NCBI RefSeq assembly: GCF_009372255.1
Contig: NZ_LXGN01000056.1
Coordinates: forward strand, 366,516-430,515
From: Acinetobacter guerrae
Lineage (GTDB): Bacteria; Pseudomonadota; Gammaproteobacteria; Pseudomonadales; Moraxellaceae
Reading direction: 5' to 3'
Length of the DNA stretch: 64,000 bases
Of this stretch, positions 32,348 to 42,801 are shown piece by piece. The stretch's first letter is position 1. Every line of letters starts with the position of its first letter. Below the pieces are notes generated by a model. That model worked only from the letters and a program-made list of their open reading frames with translations. It had not been told where the DNA came from and made no database searches. The translations under genes were made by a program, and so were the position numbers.

Positions 32348-32857
32348 TTAGGCGACGACATTTCCATTCGCATTTTTTTGTTGAATGCGTTTCGCCAATT
32401 GATAACAATCTTGTACATGTGCTTCAGCCACTTTTTTCATGACGATATAACCCAAACTGGCAGCCACAATGGACCCACCTAGCGGAATAAACTTGGTGAC
32501 TTGTTTGGTAATGACTTTACCAATAATTCCATTTAAAGATTTTTTAACCGCAGTTCGTGCAACGACCAAACCAGAAAATTCAAAACCGCGTTTGCGAAGC
32601 TCATTCCAGTGAATTTTTTTAGTTTCAGGGTCATAAACACTAATATGATCGGGCGATAAGCCAAAGCGAGTGCTAATTTCTGGAATGAGTTGTGACAAAA
32701 TCCCAATATCAATGACGACATCAAAAAAAGGAATTGGAACGACAGCCGCGCCAGCAGAAAAATAGGCACGTTTTTTGACCATTTCCAAACATTCTGTACG
32801 GATCTGCTCCAGATCTAAATTAGGATCAATTGAATCGGGGATATTTTCTATTTTCAT
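32348..32857 (-). CDS. Conserved hypothetical membrane-associated protein (EcsC/DUF697-like appearance)
   Basis: Gly/Ala-rich hydrophobic segments (FSAGAAVVPIPFFDVVIDIGILSQLIPEIS; IPLGGSIVAASLGYIVMKKVA). Confidence 0.65.
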   Translation of the reverse strand: MKIENIPDSIDPNLDLEQIRTECLEMVKKRAYFSAGAAVVPIPFFDVVIDIGILSQLIPEISTRFGLSPDHISVYDPETKKIHWNELRKRGFEFSGLVVARTAVKKSLNGIIGKVITKQVTKFIPLGGSIVAASLGYIVMKKVAEAHVQDCYQLAKRIQQKNANGNVVA

Positions 32858-33024
32858 CGGGTTATACTCAAGTCAGTTCCTTATCAATCATTCAAGCATG
32901 TATTTTAAATGATGTTCACATTTTTATTTCATATCACAAACGTGACATAGTTACATTTAGATGTATAGTGACGAATGTTTATGATTTTGTGCATAAAAGC
33001 ATAGCTTAGTAAGGTAAGGAATAC

Positions 33025-36000
33025 ATGGCAATACATGTCATTCAAAGTCAACGTATCGATGTATTATTGCAAGGGCTTGCGCAAACTTCGCAATATAGCT
33101 ATGAACAACCTTTTCAGGTACTGGCCACTCAACATTTTATTGTTCCCAATGCCGCCGTGCAGCAATGGTTGACTGAAAAGCTCTCGGAACTACAGGGAAT
33201 TCATGCCAATTATCAGTTTCATCAACGTATTCGTGGATTTCAGTGGTATGCCTATCAACAAGTATTAAGTGAACATAAGGATCAGGTACGTAAAGCCAAT
33301 ATTCCCCGCCTGATTTTAAAATGGCGAATTTATCAGGCCTTGCATTCTTATATTCAATCTGACCAGATGCAAGTGACGATCGAACATCCATTGCATTCGA
33401 TCATTGCCCGAATTTATGACAGCGCAGATCGACTGAATCACGGTATTGAGAAGCAACTCAAAAAACAAAGCATGTTGTATTGGATTGCTGAACAAGTCTC
33501 GCAATTATTTAGCAATTACATGTTGTATCGGGGACATTGTCAAAAAAACTGTGTTGGAAAATGTACCTGCTCAACCAATTGGCTAAGTGCGTGGGGCAAT
33601 GATCATGCACTCGATATTGAAAAGTTGATGATGAATCAGGATCAAAGCGTTTCAGCATTTCAATTACAACAAGCGCAAGACTTAGAAGCTTGGCAACGTT
33701 GGTTATGGAAAGAGCATTTCCATCAGGATTTTTTAGAAATAGAGAAAATTGATGAGCTGTTTTGGCAGCAGCTTGATACTGAGGAGACACGTGCGCAGGC
33801 GTTAAAGCGTTTACCTCAGCAGGTGGCATTATTTACTTTATTGGATTTACCACCTAATCAACTTCAGTTTTTGCGTCGCTTGGGACAATATCTTGAGATT
33901 TATATTTTTCATTATAACCCTTCACAGGAATACTGGGCCGATAGCGTCGATCCACTTTGGAAACAGCGTTATGATGTTGGGGTAAAAGAGCGTTTTATTG
34001 CCAAAAACCCTAAGGCAAATGATATTGAGATCGCTGAGTTTTTCCAACAATTCACTTTGCATTTCAATGCTGAAGCTCGTGAATCACGTCATCCTTTATT
34101 GACGCGTTTAGGTAAGCAAGCACGGGATCATTTTTCGCTACTTTCAAATTTATCGACAGGTGAAGAAGGGCATTGGGTAGATGCTTTTGTCGATAGCTTT
34201 CCTGATACGTTATTGGGGCATGTCCAGTCCGATATTTTGCATTTGGTCGAGCCTAAAGCAGGGCAGTATTCATTTAAGCTAACGGACGAATCTATACAGA
34301 TTCATGTCTGCCACTCAGGTTTAAGACAGCTAGAAGTCTTACGTGATCAACTGATATATTGGTTAGCACAGGGAACCTTAGATCATCCGCGCCGTCCTAG
34401 TGATATCCTCGTTCTCACTCCAAATCTTAAAGCACTAGAACCACAGATTCGTAGTGTTTTCCCAGCAACACCAAGTGATGAAGGTGTGTTTTTGCCTGTA
34501 AAAATTGCAGGGGTAGCACAATTGGATGTACTGAATGCATGGCGTTCAGTATTAGGACGTATTCAACTACTGCAAAGCCGTTTTAATTATGATGAATTTG
34601 CAGATTGGCTCAGCCTAAATGCAACTCAGCTCTGCTATGGACTAGATGACACTCAAGTGTCACGTTTACTCAAGTTGTTGGCTGCATCGGGTTTTAAGCG
34701 TGGTTTTGATACGGTTCACTTACAACAAAGTTTAGTCGGTGGCGATGATGATTATCGCTACAGTTTTAAATTTGCACTGGATCGACTGGCTTTAGGAATT
34801 GCGATTCCAGATCATGTGTTGTTTCAGGGAACTTTAAGTTATGCACAGGTACAACCTGATGATTTTGAACTCATTGGCAAACTGATTCAGATTTATCGAG
34901 ATTTTGACCAGCGTCGTGATTGGTTAGTAGCACATGAACAGGGCGAACAACTGGCTGTTGAAATCTGGTTAAAACGTTTAATGACAGATGTCAGCGAATT
35001 TGAGCAAGTAGGCGTAACGGCTTTAAAACCTGCACGAGACGCAATCAAAAAACAAGAACGTATGGTGACTCTGGCCAGTTTCTATGGAGAGGCAGAAACT
35101 CAGCATTTACGTCAGATTTCTTTGCCATTGCCCTATTTGCTTGAAGAAATTCAGCGCACTTTAGAAAATCAAACTGCTCAAGCAGAACCTACAGGTCAGA
35201 TTACCTTTAGCCAAATCGGTCAGATTCGACCCTTGCCTTATCGGTTAGTGGTGTTACTCAATCTGGATCAAGGGCAATTTCCAAATCGTGACAATCATAC
35301 TCCGTTTGATTTGATGGATGTGCTGCGACCACAACTTGGCGATCGTTCACGTTTGGAAGATGACCAAGGGGCATTTCTGGATGCGGTGTTGTTGGCGCAA
35401 GATAATCTGTGGCTATTTTATAATGGCTTTGATGTGAATGATGGCGAAGTGCGAGAGCCTTCAAGTATTGTTCAAGAATTAACAGCCCATCTGGCTTATA
35501 TTGTTAAGTCTGAGGTTGATCAACCTCAATTTGAGCAGTTTAAGCAGTTAGGGGTTCCGCCTCAACTTATTCCTCTTTATCGAATTCATAGCTTGCAACC
35601 TTTTGACCTTACAGGGTTTATTCAGCAGCCCCCATTACAGCGTTATCAGGATCAATGGTATCAAGTTGCCCAAAATATTCAGCAGCGACAAGGGCAACGT
35701 CAGCCGTGGGTAAATATGGATTATCAGCAACAATCACAGGATTTGGTCTTGCTTGATAGTCAGCAATGGATCGCAGATATTACTTTTCCGGCACGTTTGT
35801 ACCTGAAAACATTGGGTATCGAAAATCTGAGTCAACAGGCACGACTTGATCAGGATGAACCTCTGTTTCTAGATGGCTTAGGTAAATATGCTATTCGTCA
35901 TTTTTTACATCAACATCCAGAGGATGCACCTGCTGATTTACTGTTAGACCAATTACCTGTCAGTAAAATTAAACACAGTGCATGGCAACAGAGTTTATTT

Positions 36001-36657
36001 GAGCAGGAACGATTACAAGAACGTTTGCAACACTATGCGATGCAGGAGACATCCACCACTTATCGGACATGGCGCTTATCATCACAGTTGCACATGAACA
36101 TTCAAATCCCTACTGAGGATGTACAGGATTGGATCAGTGTGCAAGCATCAAGTGCGCGGGCCAAAAGGATCGCCAAAGTATGGTTAGAATATCTTATTTG
36201 GCTTGCTTATCTGAATCAGGGTGAACATGCACAAGACAAGCGCCGTATCGTAGTATTTGGTGATCAAACGGTCATTTGTGAAGGGCTTTCATCGGTTCAG
36301 GCACATGAATATCTGAATGCATGGTTGCTGGCATGGCAATATGCTGTGCAGCAACCTTTAGTACTCCCTGCGGCACTATTATTACAGCCTCTTGAAAAAG
36401 GTAAACAGTATCATTGGGAAGAACAAGGGGCAGACTTATTGCTTGCTGAAAAAGATCGCGAAAGTATTTTAAAAGAATGGAATAAAACAGGCGCTTTTAG
36501 TGCTTTCGATGTGACTCAGGATGAAAGCAACAAGTCGCATCAGGACTGGTCATTTATTTTGCAGGAACAAGATGCACAGGCTTTATTAAATGTCGCGTTG
36601 ACAGAATTTTCCTATGCCTTATATGCCCCAATTTTTCACTATGTGCGTATGGAGTAA
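33025..36657 (+). CDS. recC: Exodeoxyribonuclease V gamma subunit RecC
   Basis: 1210 aa; FIVPNAAVQQWLTEKLSELQGIHANYQFH start; upstream of recB and recD. Confidence 0.93.
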   Translation: MAIHVIQSQRIDVLLQGLAQTSQYSYEQPFQVLATQHFIVPNAAVQQWLTEKLSELQGIHANYQFHQRIRGFQWYAYQQVLSEHKDQVRKANIPRLILKWRIYQALHSYIQSDQMQVTIEHPLHSIIARIYDSADRLNHGIEKQLKKQSMLYWIAEQVSQLFSNYMLYRGHCQKNCVGKCTCSTNWLSAWGNDHALDIEKLMMNQDQSVSAFQLQQAQDLEAWQRWLWKEHFHQDFLEIEKIDELFWQQLDTEETRAQALKRLPQQVALFTLLDLPPNQLQFLRRLGQYLEIYIFHYNPSQEYWADSVDPLWKQRYDVGVKERFIAKNPKANDIEIAEFFQQFTLHFNAEARESRHPLLTRLGKQARDHFSLLSNLSTGEEGHWVDAFVDSFPDTLLGHVQSDILHLVEPKAGQYSFKLTDESIQIHVCHSGLRQLEVLRDQLIYWLAQGTLDHPRRPSDILVLTPNLKALEPQIRSVFPATPSDEGVFLPVKIAGVAQLDVLNAWRSVLGRIQLLQSRFNYDEFADWLSLNATQLCYGLDDTQVSRLLKLLAASGFKRGFDTVHLQQSLVGGDDDYRYSFKFALDRLALGIAIPDHVLFQGTLSYAQVQPDDFELIGKLIQIYRDFDQRRDWLVAHEQGEQLAVEIWLKRLMTDVSEFEQVGVTALKPARDAIKKQERMVTLASFYGEAETQHLRQISLPLPYLLEEIQRTLENQTAQAEPTGQITFSQIGQIRPLPYRLVVLLNLDQGQFPNRDNHTPFDLMDVLRPQLGDRSRLEDDQGAFLDAVLLAQDNLWLFYNGFDVNDGEVREPSSIVQELTAHLAYIVKSEVDQPQFEQFKQLGVPPQLIPLYRIHSLQPFDLTGFIQQPPLQRYQDQWYQVAQNIQQRQGQRQPWVNMDYQQQSQDLVLLDSQQWIADITFPARLYLKTLGIENLSQQARLDQDEPLFLDGLGKYAIRHFLHQHPEDAPADLLLDQLPVSKIKHSAWQQSLFEQERLQERLQHYAMQETSTTYRTWRLSSQLHMNIQIPTEDVQDWISVQASSARAKRIAKVWLEYLIWLAYLNQGEHAQDKRRIVVFGDQTVICEGLSSVQAHEYLNAWLLAWQYAVQQPLVLPAALLLQPLEKGKQYHWEEQGADLLLAEKDRESILKEWNKTGAFSAFDVTQDESNKSHQDWSFILQEQDAQALLNVALTEFSYALYAPIFHYVRME

Positions 36658-36663
36658 GCTCTG

Positions 36664-39600
36664 ATGTCATCCAACTCATCTGTGTCTTATCATCCGATTA
36701 CCGATATTGAATTTTCTGGTTTACATTTAATTGAAGCTTCGGCAGGTACAGGTAAAACTTTTACCCTTTCTAGTTTAATGGTACGCATTTTTCTAGAAAA
36801 ATATTTGCCCAATCAGGTGATTGCGACCACATTTACCCGTGCTGCGGCAGCAGAGTTGAAAACTCGAATACGACTGCGTTTGCAAGACATGTATCGTGAT
36901 TTACAAGCCTATCGTGGTCTGACTGAATCAGAAATTTTATTGCAAGCAACACAGCAATCTGATCCTTTGATGCAGCATGTGTTGCGTACCTTTGCGACAC
37001 GGATTGGTTATGCCTGCGAACGCTTAAAACTGGTGCTGGATCAGTTGGATGAACTCTTTGTCGGTACATTGGATAGCTTTAGTCAAAAACTATTACGCGA
37101 ATTTGCATTTGAAAGCGGCAAGATCGAACGCGCACAAATCACGGATGATGCCAAACGCTATACTCGGCAGTTGATTCATGATGTATTGCGTGAGTGGATT
37201 CAGGCACAACCACAACAACTGATCGATGGTTTGTATCATATGGGCACTTTAAAAAGTGTTGATGCTTTTGTCGATGTTGTAGAAAATTCGCTGAATTTTG
37301 GCTCTGCGCATTTTCAGTCCATTTCAAAACCAGAAATTAATTTTCATCGCTTTGAACAGGCTTTAGATGAACTATTGAAAGAGCAGGCTCTGGTTGGACA
37401 ATTGCATGAATATTATTTATTTGATGGCAAGTATTATAAAAATATTCAAAAAGCGATGGGAGTTAAATTAAATCATGCACTGGTTGAAGCTTTGCCGAAA
37501 CTTGTCGATGCTATTCATTTGAAAGGGAAAAATGTTTACTTCAATCGTGCGTTATTTTATCCAATCGAAACCTTATTTTTAACTGAAGATAAAGAAACTC
37601 GGAAAAAGTTTTTTAATAAATGTGAACAACACATTCAGGATGATTTTTTTAATCATCCACTTATTCAAATATTAAAAACAATGACCGAGATTCGTTTAGG
37701 AATTGAGAAAGATTTACAACGCCTAAGCCAACAATTGAAAGCGCATTTATGTCTTGAAGTTAAACAGCGCCTACCACAATTACTACAACAAAAAGGTGAA
37801 ACCACATTTTCACAACAAATTCGCACCCTTGCAGATGCGTTGCAAGGCGAGCAAGGACAACGGTTTGCGATTTTTGTTCAAGCCCGCTATCCCTTGATTT
37901 TGGTTGATGAGTTTCAGGATACCAATCAGGATCAGGACGATATGCTAGCTAGTATTTGGCGGCATCCACAGCGTTACCAAAAAGGCTGCATGATTATGGT
38001 TGGTGACCGTAAACAGGCAATTTATGGCTTTCGTGGTGGCGATATGCTGACTTTTTTAAATGCATACCAAGATATTAAAGCCAAGCAAGGTCGAGAATAT
38101 AAGCTCAATTTTAATCATCGTTCGGTCAAGGAGTTAGTGGAAGTTGTTGATCATCTATTTCAACAGCAACCTGATTTTGGTGAACAGGTTATTTATGACC
38201 CGATTCAGGCTGGTTCACGCGCACATCCTGCCTTGATCGATCAAGGTCAGCCCAATGTTGCACCTTTACGCTGGTTTATGCTGAGTGATAAATCTAAAGA
38301 GGCTGAGCAGGTTGCATGGAAAATTCGTGCATTGCTCAATCAGTCGCAGGCAGGGGAATTGTATTTACAGGCAGAACAATCTCAGCATGTCATTGAAGAT
38401 GACATTGCGGTACTTTCCAAAAACCATGTGGCACTCGATGCAGTACAGTCTGCTTTGGAGTATCTGGGTATTCGGGTCAATCGCCCTTCACGGCGCAGTG
38501 TATTTGATCATCCGATAGCGCAGGATGTAGCTGCCTTACTTACCGCTGTTTTACATCCTTATGACGAAGCAAAAATTAAACGTGCTGTATTAAGCCGCCT
38601 TATTGGATTTAATCTTAAACAATTGATGGAACTGGAGCAGACTGCGGAAGGTTTAAGTGGCTATATTGCAACATTTGATCATTTACGTGAACTTTGGTTG
38701 CAACAGGGCTTTTTAACTGCATGGCAAGCGTGTATGAGCCAATTTAAGGTTTGGCAAAATCTGGTGGCACAGCACAGTAAAGATAATGAACGCGATGTGG
38801 TGAATTTGCGTCACTTGGGTGAAATTTTAAGTCAGCACAGTGAGCATTATCAGGGTGCGCAAAATCTATATCATTGGTATTTAAAGCAGCTCCAAGCACC
38901 GAGCCAACGTGATTGGGAAATGGAACGCAAACTTTCCAGTGATGCAGGCATTCAACTGATGACCATTCACCAATCCAAAGGCTTAGAGTTTAAGATTGTA
39001 TTTTTATTGAGAGCAGATAAACCCTTTAAAGATCAAAATAACGCATTAAATTTTTCGACTGTAGAAGTTACCCATCCTGAAAATGGACAAGTGACCACGC
39101 AACGGGTCATCGCGATTAAAGATAAAGAACGTTTAAGCCCCGAAGCGTTGGAACAAAATGATCAACGTAGCAAGGCTGAACAAAATCGATTGTGGTATGT
39201 CGCACTCACCCGTGCCAGCCATCGGGTTTATGCCATGATGCAGGATCAGCAACAAAAAACACAGGATGCATTGGCATTTTGGAAAGATCAGACGGGTACT
39301 TTTCAACATCACTATGCTACTGATGAGCTTGAACTTACACAATGCCCACCAAGATTCAAATCAACAGTAAGTGAACCGAAACTGACACTTTATGCACAGC
39401 CTTTACCTACACAGCGTTTTTATGCACGTGGTAAAACCAGTTTTAGTTATCTGGCACAACATTTAAAACCTCATCAAATGGTCAGCGATGTGTTGTCTGC
39501 ACAGGATCAAAGATTAGAACAAGCCGAAGATGAACAAGATCTCTTAATTTTTGAAACATCCACGACAACACAGCCGATTGATTGGATTCAGCAAAATTTC

Positions 39601-40371
39601 CCCAAAGGCACACTTGCAGGGAATTTCCTGCATGAGATTTTTGAACATGTTGATTTTCAGGATCAAAGTGAATGGATCACTGAGATTCGGCGGCGTTTTA
39701 AAAATGATTATGGTACTTTATGGGATCAGCTTTATTCGACTTATCAACAGGATTTTCCTGAACAGAAACAGGATGAAAGCCGACTTTATGGGTGGTTAGC
39801 AGATTGGTTAAGGCAAGTATTAACCACACCATTACATCAAAATTTTCAACTGCAACAATTACAGGCGGGGCAGTTCTTATCGGAATGTCCTTTTTATCTG
39901 GCTTTATCTGATCGTGTACTGGCGATGCGTCGCATTCAGCAATTATTTATAGAGTACCAGATTGAAATGCCTGATTTTCTGGATGCTCATGCCGCGCGCT
40001 ACTTAAATGGTTCAATTGATTTGATGTATTTCGATGGTTCAAGGTTTCATATTGCCGATTATAAAAGCAATTATCTGGGTAAGGACTTGAATGATTATCA
40101 GACAGATGCGATTCAGCAGAATATGCGTCAATCAAGTTATTGGTTACAGGCTGCACTGTATTTGGTGGCTTTACATCGTTATTTAAAAGTGAAATTGCAA
40201 CATTATCAGATCGAGCAGCATTTGGGTGGCGCAACGTATTTGTATTTGCGTGGTATGAATGGAACAGCAGGACAGGGTTATTATTATTGGCAACCTGACA
40301 CTGAGTTTATTTTACGTTTGGATGCAATTTTAGGTTACTTTAATTTTGATCAGAGTACTGAGGATAAATAA
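36664..40371 (+). CDS. recB: Exodeoxyribonuclease V beta subunit RecB
   Basis: Helicase motifs IEASAGTGKTFTLSSLMVR, LILVDEFQDTNQDQ, GDRKQAIYGFRGGD; C-terminal nuclease motif GSIDLMYFDGSRFHIADYKSN. Confidence 0.96.
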   Translation: MSSNSSVSYHPITDIEFSGLHLIEASAGTGKTFTLSSLMVRIFLEKYLPNQVIATTFTRAAAAELKTRIRLRLQDMYRDLQAYRGLTESEILLQATQQSDPLMQHVLRTFATRIGYACERLKLVLDQLDELFVGTLDSFSQKLLREFAFESGKIERAQITDDAKRYTRQLIHDVLREWIQAQPQQLIDGLYHMGTLKSVDAFVDVVENSLNFGSAHFQSISKPEINFHRFEQALDELLKEQALVGQLHEYYLFDGKYYKNIQKAMGVKLNHALVEALPKLVDAIHLKGKNVYFNRALFYPIETLFLTEDKETRKKFFNKCEQHIQDDFFNHPLIQILKTMTEIRLGIEKDLQRLSQQLKAHLCLEVKQRLPQLLQQKGETTFSQQIRTLADALQGEQGQRFAIFVQARYPLILVDEFQDTNQDQDDMLASIWRHPQRYQKGCMIMVGDRKQAIYGFRGGDMLTFLNAYQDIKAKQGREYKLNFNHRSVKELVEVVDHLFQQQPDFGEQVIYDPIQAGSRAHPALIDQGQPNVAPLRWFMLSDKSKEAEQVAWKIRALLNQSQAGELYLQAEQSQHVIEDDIAVLSKNHVALDAVQSALEYLGIRVNRPSRRSVFDHPIAQDVAALLTAVLHPYDEAKIKRAVLSRLIGFNLKQLMELEQTAEGLSGYIATFDHLRELWLQQGFLTAWQACMSQFKVWQNLVAQHSKDNERDVVNLRHLGEILSQHSEHYQGAQNLYHWYLKQLQAPSQRDWEMERKLSSDAGIQLMTIHQSKGLEFKIVFLLRADKPFKDQNNALNFSTVEVTHPENGQVTTQRVIAIKDKERLSPEALEQNDQRSKAEQNRLWYVALTRASHRVYAMMQDQQQKTQDALAFWKDQTGTFQHHYATDELELTQCPPRFKSTVSEPKLTLYAQPLPTQRFYARGKTSFSYLAQHLKPHQMVSDVLSAQDQRLEQAEDEQDLLIFETSTTTQPIDWIQQNFPKGTLAGNFLHEIFEHVDFQDQSEWITEIRRRFKNDYGTLWDQLYSTYQQDFPEQKQDESRLYGWLADWLRQVLTTPLHQNFQLQQLQAGQFLSECPFYLALSDRVLAMRRIQQLFIEYQIEMPDFLDAHAARYLNGSIDLMYFDGSRFHIADYKSNYLGKDLNDYQTDAIQQNMRQSSYWLQAALYLVALHRYLKVKLQHYQIEQHLGGATYLYLRGMNGTAGQGYYYWQPDTEFILRLDAILGYFNFDQSTEDK

Positions 40372-40381
40372 CTATGAAAAA

Positions 40382-40481
40382 TGCGGATAATTGCTGTAAT
40401 GTTATTATAATCAAATAGTTGATTTGTGGATAAATATGTTAATAAGCTTGTGGAAAAGCTTGAGGATAACTGTGTGGAAAA
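40382..40481. promoter_or_regulatory. Candidate DnaA-box array overlapping the recD promoter and start
   Basis: Perfect box TTATCCACA (reads TGTGGATAA at 40425), TGTGGAAAA at 40449 and 40473, TGAGGATAA at 40461, weaker TGTTAATAA at 40437, plus out-of-phase TGCGGATAA at 40382. TATAAT at 40406-40411. Confidence 0.5.
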
Positions 40482-42234
40482 GCAAACAGGTGCTGAAAAT
40501 GCAGAAATGACATGGCTGAAAGACTGGAGTGAGTATTTAGCTCAAGCGCCATTCAATCTCAGGGAGCGCAATTCTGCCGAAATTGCAGTGTTGTTGCAAG
40601 CATTAATTGATGTAAGTTTGCAGGGTGATAGCGGTTTGGTGATTTCTTCAACAGCACTTCCCGAAACAGACGGTTTTATTCTTGAAGAACAGCAGGCGAA
40701 AACCCAGATTGCGCCTATGATTTATGATGGTGAATTGTTGGCCTTATATCGTTATTGGTCATTGGAACAACGTTTGGCGAGCCAAATTACACGCTTAAGC
40801 ACACAAAATATTCAGGCGATTTCGATTGATGCTTATCGGGACTTATTGCAAGATATTCACCAAAAAGCTGCTTTGGCGATGGTCGCCAGTCAAGCTTTGA
40901 ATATTATTACAGGTGGGCCTGGAACGGGTAAAACTTATACACTTGCGCGAATCATAGCGGTATTAAATCAGGCTATTCCAGATATTCGTATTGCAATGGC
41001 AGCGCCCACAGGCAAGGCAGCACAGCGCATGCAGGAAGCTCTACAAGCTTCATTTAATGATGAAAATTTATTGGCTTCTGGTCTGATCACTGAAACTTTA
41101 AAACAGCAAAAAACTCAAACCTTGCATCGATTACTTGGTCTGGGTCATCGGCAGATTCCACGTTTTCATACTAAACAACCTTTGCCTTATGATGTGATCG
41201 TGATTGATGAAGCTTCGATGCTTGATTTAAATTTGGCAACTTTATTATTTGAAGCGATTCCACAAGATTGTCGAGTGATTTTATTAGGCGATGCCAAACA
41301 GTTAGCTTCGGTTGATGTGGGGTCAGTATTGGCCGATTTACAGCAAGTGCCTAAACTCGCCCAACATCAGGTGAATTTGACCACTAGCCGTCGTTTTGGA
41401 GCAGATGCCAAGATTGGACAACTAGCTAGTTTTATTCAATCTGTCGATATTGGGCAATCGGCTGAACAGGTTTTACAACAATTCGAACAACAGATTGCTA
41501 CTCCTACAACTTTACAAAAAATTGAGCTGACATCCTCCATGAGCGATGTGGTACAGATTGAATATTTACCTGATCAAATCTTCGATTTGATGCCTTATTA
41601 TGAGCGGGTAGTGGCAGGCTATATTCCATTTTTAACGCAGCTTAAAGCTTATCAGCAGTCGGGTTATGCTCAGGACAATATAGATGCTGTGATGCAAGCA
41701 TTCGATCAGTATCGAATTTTGGTGGCAATTCGCTTTGGTGATTTTGGTCTGGAACAAATAAATCGCTATGTTGAACAATGGTTAACACAGCATTTATACG
41801 TTTTACCTGTCGGCGGCTGGTATATTGGTCGTCCAGTAATGATGACTTATAACGATTACCAACTTGGTATTTCTAATGGGGATATTGGATTGTGTTTTCG
41901 ACACCGTACAGAGCCTGAACAGTTCGAAGTCTATTTTCCAAGTTTGAATCAATGGATTGCAGCACATCGCTTGCCTAAAAATATTCAGACAGCTTTTGCT
42001 TTAACCATCCATAAATCACAAGGTTCAGAATTTGCACATACTATGGTGGTCTTTGATCATTCAGCAGAAAAATTGCTGAGTCAAGAACTGATTTATACCG
42101 CGATTACCCGCGCCAAAAAAGCAGTTAGTTTATTGATAGATCGTCAGGCGTGGGTGAAAGCCTTGACTGTCAAGACAACAAGGAAAAGTGGACTAATTAG
42201 AAAAATTAATAAAAAATTCTTATTGTTAAGTTGA
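40426..42234 (+). CDS. recD: Exodeoxyribonuclease V alpha subunit RecD
   Basis: ITGGPGTGKTYTLARII, VIDEASMLDLNLA, LTIHKSQGSEF. The start is uncertain: GTG at 40426 or in-frame ATG at 40507. Confidence 0.93.
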   Translation: MDKYVNKLVEKLEDNCVEKQTGAENAEMTWLKDWSEYLAQAPFNLRERNSAEIAVLLQALIDVSLQGDSGLVISSTALPETDGFILEEQQAKTQIAPMIYDGELLALYRYWSLEQRLASQITRLSTQNIQAISIDAYRDLLQDIHQKAALAMVASQALNIITGGPGTGKTYTLARIIAVLNQAIPDIRIAMAAPTGKAAQRMQEALQASFNDENLLASGLITETLKQQKTQTLHRLLGLGHRQIPRFHTKQPLPYDVIVIDEASMLDLNLATLLFEAIPQDCRVILLGDAKQLASVDVGSVLADLQQVPKLAQHQVNLTTSRRFGADAKIGQLASFIQSVDIGQSAEQVLQQFEQQIATPTTLQKIELTSSMSDVVQIEYLPDQIFDLMPYYERVVAGYIPFLTQLKAYQQSGYAQDNIDAVMQAFDQYRILVAIRFGDFGLEQINRYVEQWLTQHLYVLPVGGWYIGRPVMMTYNDYQLGISNGDIGLCFRHRTEPEQFEVYFPSLNQWIAAHRLPKNIQTAFALTIHKSQGSEFAHTMVVFDHSAEKLLSQELIYTAITRAKKAVSLLIDRQAWVKALTVKTTRKSGLIRKINKKFLLLS

Positions 42235-42440
42235 CCTATTCTATAGACAGGTCTGTACGAAAATGCTTACAAAGATTCGAGAAATTTGCTGATAGAGCAT
42301 ATGAGCTTTTTTTGAGATCATAGTTTTGCACAAAAAGCTCAGCAAGGAATGCTGAGAAAATCGCAAAACAATAACCATAAAGTTGAAAAACAGCGAACTT
42401 ACAGTGAAGTAAGTGATAAGCGAGGAAATTTACAGCCGCT

Positions 42441-42479
42441 AAGCCTTGTAGTTTTGGGAGAGACTACAGGGCTTTTTTA
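42441..42479 (+). terminator. Strong rho-independent terminator after recD
   Basis: 11-bp stem aagccttgtag / ctacagggctt followed by a T run. Confidence 0.9.
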
Positions 42480-42578
42480 TTGCTCCTTTTTTATTTTTAT
42501 CAATTAAAATTTGAAAGAACAGTAAAAAAGATAATGGGTTAAATCAAATAAATAGTGGAATATCAATAGAATGAAACC

Positions 42579-42710
42579 ATGTAAGTTTTGACTTACATAT
42601 CGATACGAAAAATACTACTTTTCTACATAATTAGTTGTGGCAGAATGGCAAGGGTAAGAAGTCATTATGAATGTTTAAAGTACATTCATAATGGTAGCAC
42701 AAGGGGTAGT
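42579..42710 (+). ncRNA. Candidate structured non-coding RNA or regulatory hairpins (strand uncertain)
   Basis: Hairpins atgtaag/cttacat (42579-42598) and cattatgaatgt/acattcataatg (42663-42693), then a short aggg...ccct hairpin; no ORF. Confidence 0.3.
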
Positions 42711-42770
42711 TAACCCTATACAACAATAAAATAAAACAATAACGATGCAAAATAAAAATACAGCGCAAAA

Positions 42771-42797
42771 GAGCCCAAGTTATGCTTGGGCTTCTTT
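42771..42797. terminator. Bidirectional rho-independent terminator
   Basis: agcccaag-ttatg-cttgggct followed by tcttttta on the + strand and T-rich on the opposite side. Confidence 0.85.
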
Positions 42798-42801
42798 TTA
42801 T

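Noticed and set aside
33137-33829. Minus-strand ORFs inside recC
   Set aside because: Fully antisense to a convincing long CDS with normal coding periodicity.
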